The position numbers and the translations under genes were made by a program. Below, piece after piece: positions 60,585-64,000 of a DNA stretch of 64,000 bases (the first letter of the stretch is position 1; each line of letters begins with the position of its first letter). The notes under the pieces were generated by a model, which saw only the letters and a list, made by a program, of their open reading frames with translations, did no database searches and was not told the DNA's origin. The DNA is from Paenibacillus antarcticus (lineage in GTDB: Bacteria > Bacillota > Bacilli > Paenibacillales > Paenibacillaceae), in contig NZ_LVJI01000035.1 in the NCBI RefSeq assembly GCF_001637225.1, positions 84,534-148,533 of the forward strand. Direction: 5' to 3'.

Positions 60585-60632
60585 TAAATTAAAGACTACC
60601 TCTCCTTGAAAAGGAAGGTAGTCTTTAATTTA
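60585..60632. terminator. bidirectional terminator between GH16 and GH42 genes
   Basis: TAAATTAAAGACTACCT stem and exact complement, with one mismatch step and a GAA loop; serves both convergent genes. Confidence 0.92.
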
Positions 60633-60664
60633 GTGGCGTGAGCGGGCTAATCGTTCAAAGTATA

Positions 60665-62659
60665 CTAGGAAGAACATTTTGTCAGAATACGCACGCTGTA
60701 TGGCTTCATAGAGAATTGGCCTGCTACTTGCTCATTATTCCATATATCATTCATTTGTGTAGGTATTGTAAGCAGGAGTTCTTCATTTGAACCATTAATC
60801 ATGAAGTAATAACGGTTACCATCTGAATGTTGTCTCATTGATAATTCAAGATGTTTAGGTGGTGTTATGCCAAGTAAAGGTGCAAGACCTAACCTTTGAC
60901 TCAAATGTTTAATCAAATCCTTATAAAAGGATGCTTCAGCAAATGTTGCAATAAACCATGCTTCTCCTGGGTCATGGGCTTGTACCGAGATAGCAGTAGT
61001 ATTCGCAAACCATTGTTTTGTAAAATGACCCATAGGTTGTGCGCTAATGGTCTCAATGGGCTCATGAAATAGTTCGGAGGAATAAAGGGTTCCATTCCAT
61101 TGAAATTGTACACCGCTAGCTGATCCAGTTGTTATCGTATCGGTTGCCTTGGCGCCTAATAAAGAGATCATTCTAGGGTGATGCCGCTCAGGATAGTAGG
61201 ATGTTTCTGTATTCTTCACTCCACTAAGTGGATGGAGGATCAGCGTTCCACCAGATTGAGTGAATTCTTGTAGTTTCTCCATAAGTGCGTCATCAACAAT
61301 GGGCAACATAGGAACTAAGAGTATCTTATAAGCAGAGAAATCCCCTTGAACACCAATGGCATCACAGTTGTATCCTAATTCTCGCACGGTATGATAGAGC
61401 TTGTTCGTGTGTTTCATATACAGAGCATTGTCACCCGTCCAGCTTGACTCGTGTTCTATATGCCAGCGGCTTTGGAAATGATAGAGAACAGCGATTTCGC
61501 TGACGATATGAGAGCCTGTTATAGATGGGGCAACAAGTTGAAGCTTTGCACCAATCGCTTTACACTCTTCATAGATTCGTGTAGGCCTGCCTGAAAAATC
61601 TGTTATGGCACCATGATTTTGCTCCGAGCCAAATGGGAACCTCTTCCATGGGAAGTAAAAGACACCATCGGCGCCATTGGCAATCGTATGAAGAGTTAAT
61701 CGTTCTAACTCTCCTGGAGCGGGTGTATTGTTCGCAGCTCCAATAATAGAATGTCCCTCATTCCGTAATTCATAGACATGGAAGGGAGATTTTTTGAAGC
61801 TCCTGTTGGCAGCTAGTCCGAATGCAACATTGGACCATTGATCTCCATAACCTGGGTAATAATTGGTTCCCGTGATATCCAAATGTTTCGCCATGTCGTA
61901 GTTGTCAGTTCGATTATTCCATGGCATCTGATTATTAGTGGAAACATATTGATGGTGTTCGCATAGATGTGGACGAATCGCCTCCGCCAGTAAACCCGCT
62001 ATGTTCACATTACAGTCACTGCGGAATTGTCGCCATGCTTGTAAGAATGCTGGATTATAATCAGCTTTAGTGACGCGTGGGGTCACAACTTGAGAGAATC
62101 GATCATATTCCATTCCCCAGAAGACTGTTCCCCACGCTTCATTAAGAAGATGGATATCCTCGTATTTTTCTTCTAGCCATTGATGCCATTTGGTTTTGCA
62201 GATTGTGCAATGGCAATCGGGTTCATCTCCAATTTCGTTATCTAGATGCCAACCAAGAATACGTGAATCATGACCATACCGTTCAGCCATTGCTGTGGCA
62301 AGCCTTGTTGATGATTCAATAAGAAGCGGATGATTGATACAGAAGGTATAACGACTGGCATATTCTAGCCGTGTGCCTTCAGCTGTTTCGATAAGAAGTG
62401 TATGATCTTTTTCCATAAGCCAAGCTGGAATTGTGCGCATAGGTGTACAGAGCACGATACCAATTGAAGCTTGTCGAGCAATGTCGATAAATTGATCTAA
62501 CCATAAAAAGGTGTAGCTTCCCGCGACGGGCTCGAATCTTTTCCAAGCGAATTCTCCAATGCGGAGCGCGTTCAATCCAGCTTCTTTCATATATTGTGTA
62601 TCTGTTAACCACTCAGATGGAGTACGATGTTCTGGGTAATAACAAGCACCAAATAGCAT
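60665..62659 (-). CDS. beta-galactosidase, family GH42
   Basis: 664 residues, no signal peptide, so cytoplasmic. GH42 order: catalytic barrel about 1-370, beta-galactosidase trimerisation domain about 380-585, short C-terminal beta domain. Acid/base E142 follows N141 in GWHLDNEIG; the nucleophile is probably E297 in YELRNEG. Zinc-binding cysteines C107, C149, C151 and C154 are all present, as in characterised GH42 enzymes. It would release galactose from oligosaccharides imported by the neighbouring ABC system. AAGGAG lies 7 bases before the ATG. It is transcribed towards the other island genes. Confidence 0.95.
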   Translation of the reverse strand: MLFGACYYPEHRTPSEWLTDTQYMKEAGLNALRIGEFAWKRFEPVAGSYTFLWLDQFIDIARQASIGIVLCTPMRTIPAWLMEKDHTLLIETAEGTRLEYASRYTFCINHPLLIESSTRLATAMAERYGHDSRILGWHLDNEIGDEPDCHCTICKTKWHQWLEEKYEDIHLLNEAWGTVFWGMEYDRFSQVVTPRVTKADYNPAFLQAWRQFRSDCNVNIAGLLAEAIRPHLCEHHQYVSTNNQMPWNNRTDNYDMAKHLDITGTNYYPGYGDQWSNVAFGLAANRSFKKSPFHVYELRNEGHSIIGAANNTPAPGELERLTLHTIANGADGVFYFPWKRFPFGSEQNHGAITDFSGRPTRIYEECKAIGAKLQLVAPSITGSHIVSEIAVLYHFQSRWHIEHESSWTGDNALYMKHTNKLYHTVRELGYNCDAIGVQGDFSAYKILLVPMLPIVDDALMEKLQEFTQSGGTLILHPLSGVKNTETSYYPERHHPRMISLLGAKATDTITTGSASGVQFQWNGTLYSSELFHEPIETISAQPMGHFTKQWFANTTAISVQAHDPGEAWFIATFAEASFYKDLIKHLSQRLGLAPLLGITPPKHLELSMRQHSDGNRYYFMINGSNEELLLTIPTQMNDIWNNEQVAGQFSMKPYSVRILTKCSS

Positions 62660-63149
62660 ATGGATTCTCCTTTTTCAGTAGTCGTTAGGTAGGCCTATAT
62701 ATATATATATTTCATAAGAAGTTCTAATTATAATGAAGCAGAATATATGTATCCATCATACTAATTACGAGCATCCTCCAGATTAAGCTGAGATTGGTAT
62801 CCATCCATGAAATCCACAATCACTCTCATTCATATACGAGAAGTCAGGGTTCTCTAACTGCTTCATACCGAAGTGTGGTGGGTTCTTATCATGCTCTTCA
62901 GGTACTATCGATGGAATATCTAATTGATAAGGTTCATAGATATGATCACAAGGTTCAGGAACTAGATATGGAGGAGGGGATCAGATATTAGAGGCCATTT
63001 ATATTTGTGATAATCGAGGATGCAGATTGGATTAAATATTTGGTGTATTTATAAAAGGCAGTCCTCCTCTGATCTATTATAAGTTGTGGGTTACATATTG
63101 AGAATAACATTATGTCTGATAGATATATCATTTTGTAAGGTGTAAGAAA
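62660..63149. other. gene-poor right flank of the island
   Basis: A (TA)n tract at about 62696-62711 lies in the GH42 leader. A 65-codon frame at 62794-62991 (+) starts with TTG, lacks a ribosome site and has no recognised relatives. Nothing else was recognised; the region looks like decayed sequence. Confidence 0.5.
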
Positions 63150-63718
63150 ATGAGTAATACAGATATAGGAGTAATGGTTTACCAGAGAGCAAAATACGAT
63201 GGTGTAGTAGATGTAACGGCTACCTTGGGAATGATCAAACATCTAAACGAAAAAAGGGATTGAAACGGAGCATCCCATCGTAATTATTTCATTTACCTGT
63301 GAAGAATCCTCTCGTTGTGGTAATTCAATAGTAGGCAGTAAAGTGATAGTGGATTTATTTGAGAAATAGAATACAAAAAAAGGATAGAGATGGAATTACC
63401 ATGACAAGGCGATTTCTCTATGCGCCCTTATTTATAATAGTATTGATCAAGCGAGTAGAATTAATGAGGAATTTAATGCGATTTGAAATTACAAATAGAG
63501 CAAGGCTCCGTATTAATTAATAATAAGCTTGGCATTGTGACTGGAATTGCTGCATCTTTGAGACTTGATATTAAAATATCAGGGAAAGCATCCCATTCAG
63601 GAACGCCACCTATGAATATGAGAAAAGATGCATTTCTTGGTGCCTCAGAAATAGTACTAGAGATAGAAAAAGCAGCAAAATGTGAAGAAGAATGTGAAAC
63701 GGTTAGGTTATTCATACC
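63150..63718 (+). pseudogene. M20-family amidohydrolase remnant (allantoate/N-carbamoyl amidohydrolase type)
   Basis: Pieces of one gene appear in successive frames: AKYDGVVDVTATLGMIKHLNE (read in parts, ends at TGA 63261), then EHPIVIISFTCEESSRCGNS (ends at TAG near 63367), then LQIEQGSVLINNKLGIVTGIA and KASHSGTPPMNMRKDAF. Their order matches metal-dependent N-carbamoyl-amino-acid or allantoate amidohydrolases (GGKYDG, FTDEEGSRFG, HIEQGPVLE, GxAGHAGTTPM). At least two frame changes, internal stops and a lost N-terminus show that it is dead. It joins directly to the guaA remnant. Confidence 0.75.
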
Positions 63719-63868
63719 CTCGATACCTACTCTGTGCTGTAACATCCATCGACGGTATGACGGAGGACTGGGCACGGTCCCGTTCTTGTCGTAAACGAAG
63801 TGGACAACGTAAACCGTATTCTTAACGAAGTAATCTCGAAACCTCCTGCAACGATTGAGTGGGGGTGA
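63719..63868 (+). pseudogene. duplicate, damaged 3' end of guaA
   Basis: Reads GuaA residues in broken frames: AVTSIDGMTEDWAR, then after a gap of about 25 bases VVNEVDNVNRI and SKPPATIEWG-stop. A further small deletion precedes the first piece. Bases differ from the intact guaA at many third positions (for example GACGGTATGACGGAGGAC), so it is not a recent copy. It is the displaced end of an earlier guaA allele or the end carried by an element. Confidence 0.8.
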
Positions 63869-63921
63869 GTTTAAAATGAAATGATGACAAAGAAGAGTAA
63901 GCCCAGATATGAATGATATGC

Positions 63922-63984
63922 TCCCCTTATAGTAGACAGAAAAAAGCAAGCCGATTAATCTGTCTATTATGGAGGGGATTTTTT
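63922..63984 (+). other. hairpin/possible insertion sequence end before the last gene
   Basis: CCCCTTATAGTAGACAGA pairs imperfectly with TCTGTCTATTATGGAGGGG. It contains the ribosome site of the following frame. It could be the left end of an insertion sequence, or a structured leader. Confidence 0.35.
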
Positions 63985-63985
63985 T

Positions 63986-64000
63986 ATGGGCGAAATTAGG
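63986..64000 (+). CDS. start of a truncated gene, possibly transposase OrfA
   Basis: Five codons (MGEIR) reach the window edge. GGAGGGG lies 8 bases before the ATG, a good ribosome site. IS3-type transposase first subunits often start in this way, and the preceding inverted sequence fits, but five residues cannot prove it. Confidence 0.35.

Larger units (their letters stand above)
49641..63868. mobile_element. putative genomic island inserted at the guaA 3' end
   Basis: Bounded on the left by the intact guaA end (TGCAACGATCGAGTGGG, 49639-49655) and on the right by a decayed guaA end (TGCAACGATTGAGTGGG, 63847-63863). The cargo is a carbohydrate locus of seven genes plus pseudogenes. No integrase, relaxase or replication gene is visible, so if mobile once, it is now fixed or the recombination genes were lost. 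The second guaA end continues upstream by homology for about 150 bases, far more than a bare core site. Confidence 0.6.

Noticed and set aside
62696..62711. TA tract as a phase-variation switch for the GH42 gene
   Set aside because: Only about seven TA units, and no promoter elements were clearly placed across it; kept as a description only.
62794..62991. 65-codon + strand frame right of the GH42 gene
   Set aside because: TTG start without ribosome site, no recognisable motifs, in a decayed region.
63483..63794. 103-codon frame as an intact gene
   Set aside because: It is the last third of the M20 remnant read through into guaA-derived sequence out of frame; better treated as two pseudogene pieces.
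1..64000. CRISPR array, tRNA or rRNA genes, replication origin
   Set aside because: No regularly spaced direct repeats, no cloverleaf-like sequences and no DnaA-box clusters were noticed on either strand.

Overview
The window looks like a chromosomal segment of a Paenibacillus-type member of the Bacillales. The reasons are strong AGGAGG-type ribosome sites, TTGACA/TATAAT promoters, the gene families present (UvsE, Mn-dependent pyrophosphatase PpaC, a MoxR/DUF58/TgpA cluster, LplB/LplC/LipO-type sugar ABC transporters, YesN-like AraC sensors), and three secreted enzymes carrying the copper-amine-oxidase-N-like 'stalk' domain typical of Paenibacillus. I see no tRNA, rRNA, CRISPR array or replication origin.

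Positions 1-16100 are mostly house-keeping genes on the + strand, each ended by a clear intrinsic terminator: two small conserved proteins, a chemotaxis receptor, a CPA2 antiporter, a glycerophosphodiesterase with an MFS carrier, ppaC, a thioredoxin-like protein, deoC and an O-acetylhomoserine sulfhydrylase. A degenerate relative of pyruvate phosphate dikinase (11146-12348) follows. It is followed by a metal/redox block: a P1B-4 metal ATPase behind two Fur-like boxes, then a thioredoxin reductase and glutaredoxin behind a near-consensus PerR box placed just after the -10.

Positions 16100-34300 hold a secreted transglutaminase-like protein, a secreted alpha/beta hydrolase, a GntR/DUF1648 pair, a 51-residue protein with a strong ribosome site, aconitase, an amidase, ddl, a small protein overlapping uvsE, fabI, an inositol-phosphatase family protein, an SGNH hydrolase, and a divergent EamA/MocR pair. 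Two diverged copies of a roughly 92-bp element with inverted ends lie at 21181-21272 and 25729-25821, each against the 3' end of a gene. Positions 34300-49660 hold hemL, an LCP cell-wall ligase, bcp, a marR-emrB operon, an ECF sigma factor followed by a second-type clpP, dedA, a polysaccharide deacetylase, the moxR-DUF58-tgpA operon and guaA.

From the 3' end of guaA (49660) to about 63868 there is a cargo block that looks like an old genomic island. At its far end a damaged copy of the last part of guaA lies joined to a broken M20 amidohydrolase gene. The cargo is a carbohydrate locus: a membrane AraC-type sensor, two sugar ABC permeases and a lipoprotein binding protein behind a cre-like site, a formylglycine-type sulfatase, a large modular secreted GH16 enzyme, and a GH42 beta-galactosidase. 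Together they suggest uptake and breakdown of a sulfated galactose-containing polysaccharide. No integrase is visible. The window ends at the first codons of a new + strand gene that may be a transposase.

Most notable: the guaA-flanked sulfated-polysaccharide island, the PPDK-derived pseudoenzyme, the dispersed inverted-end repeat, and the PerR/Fur-controlled metal/redox block. All comparisons were made by eye; no database search was run.
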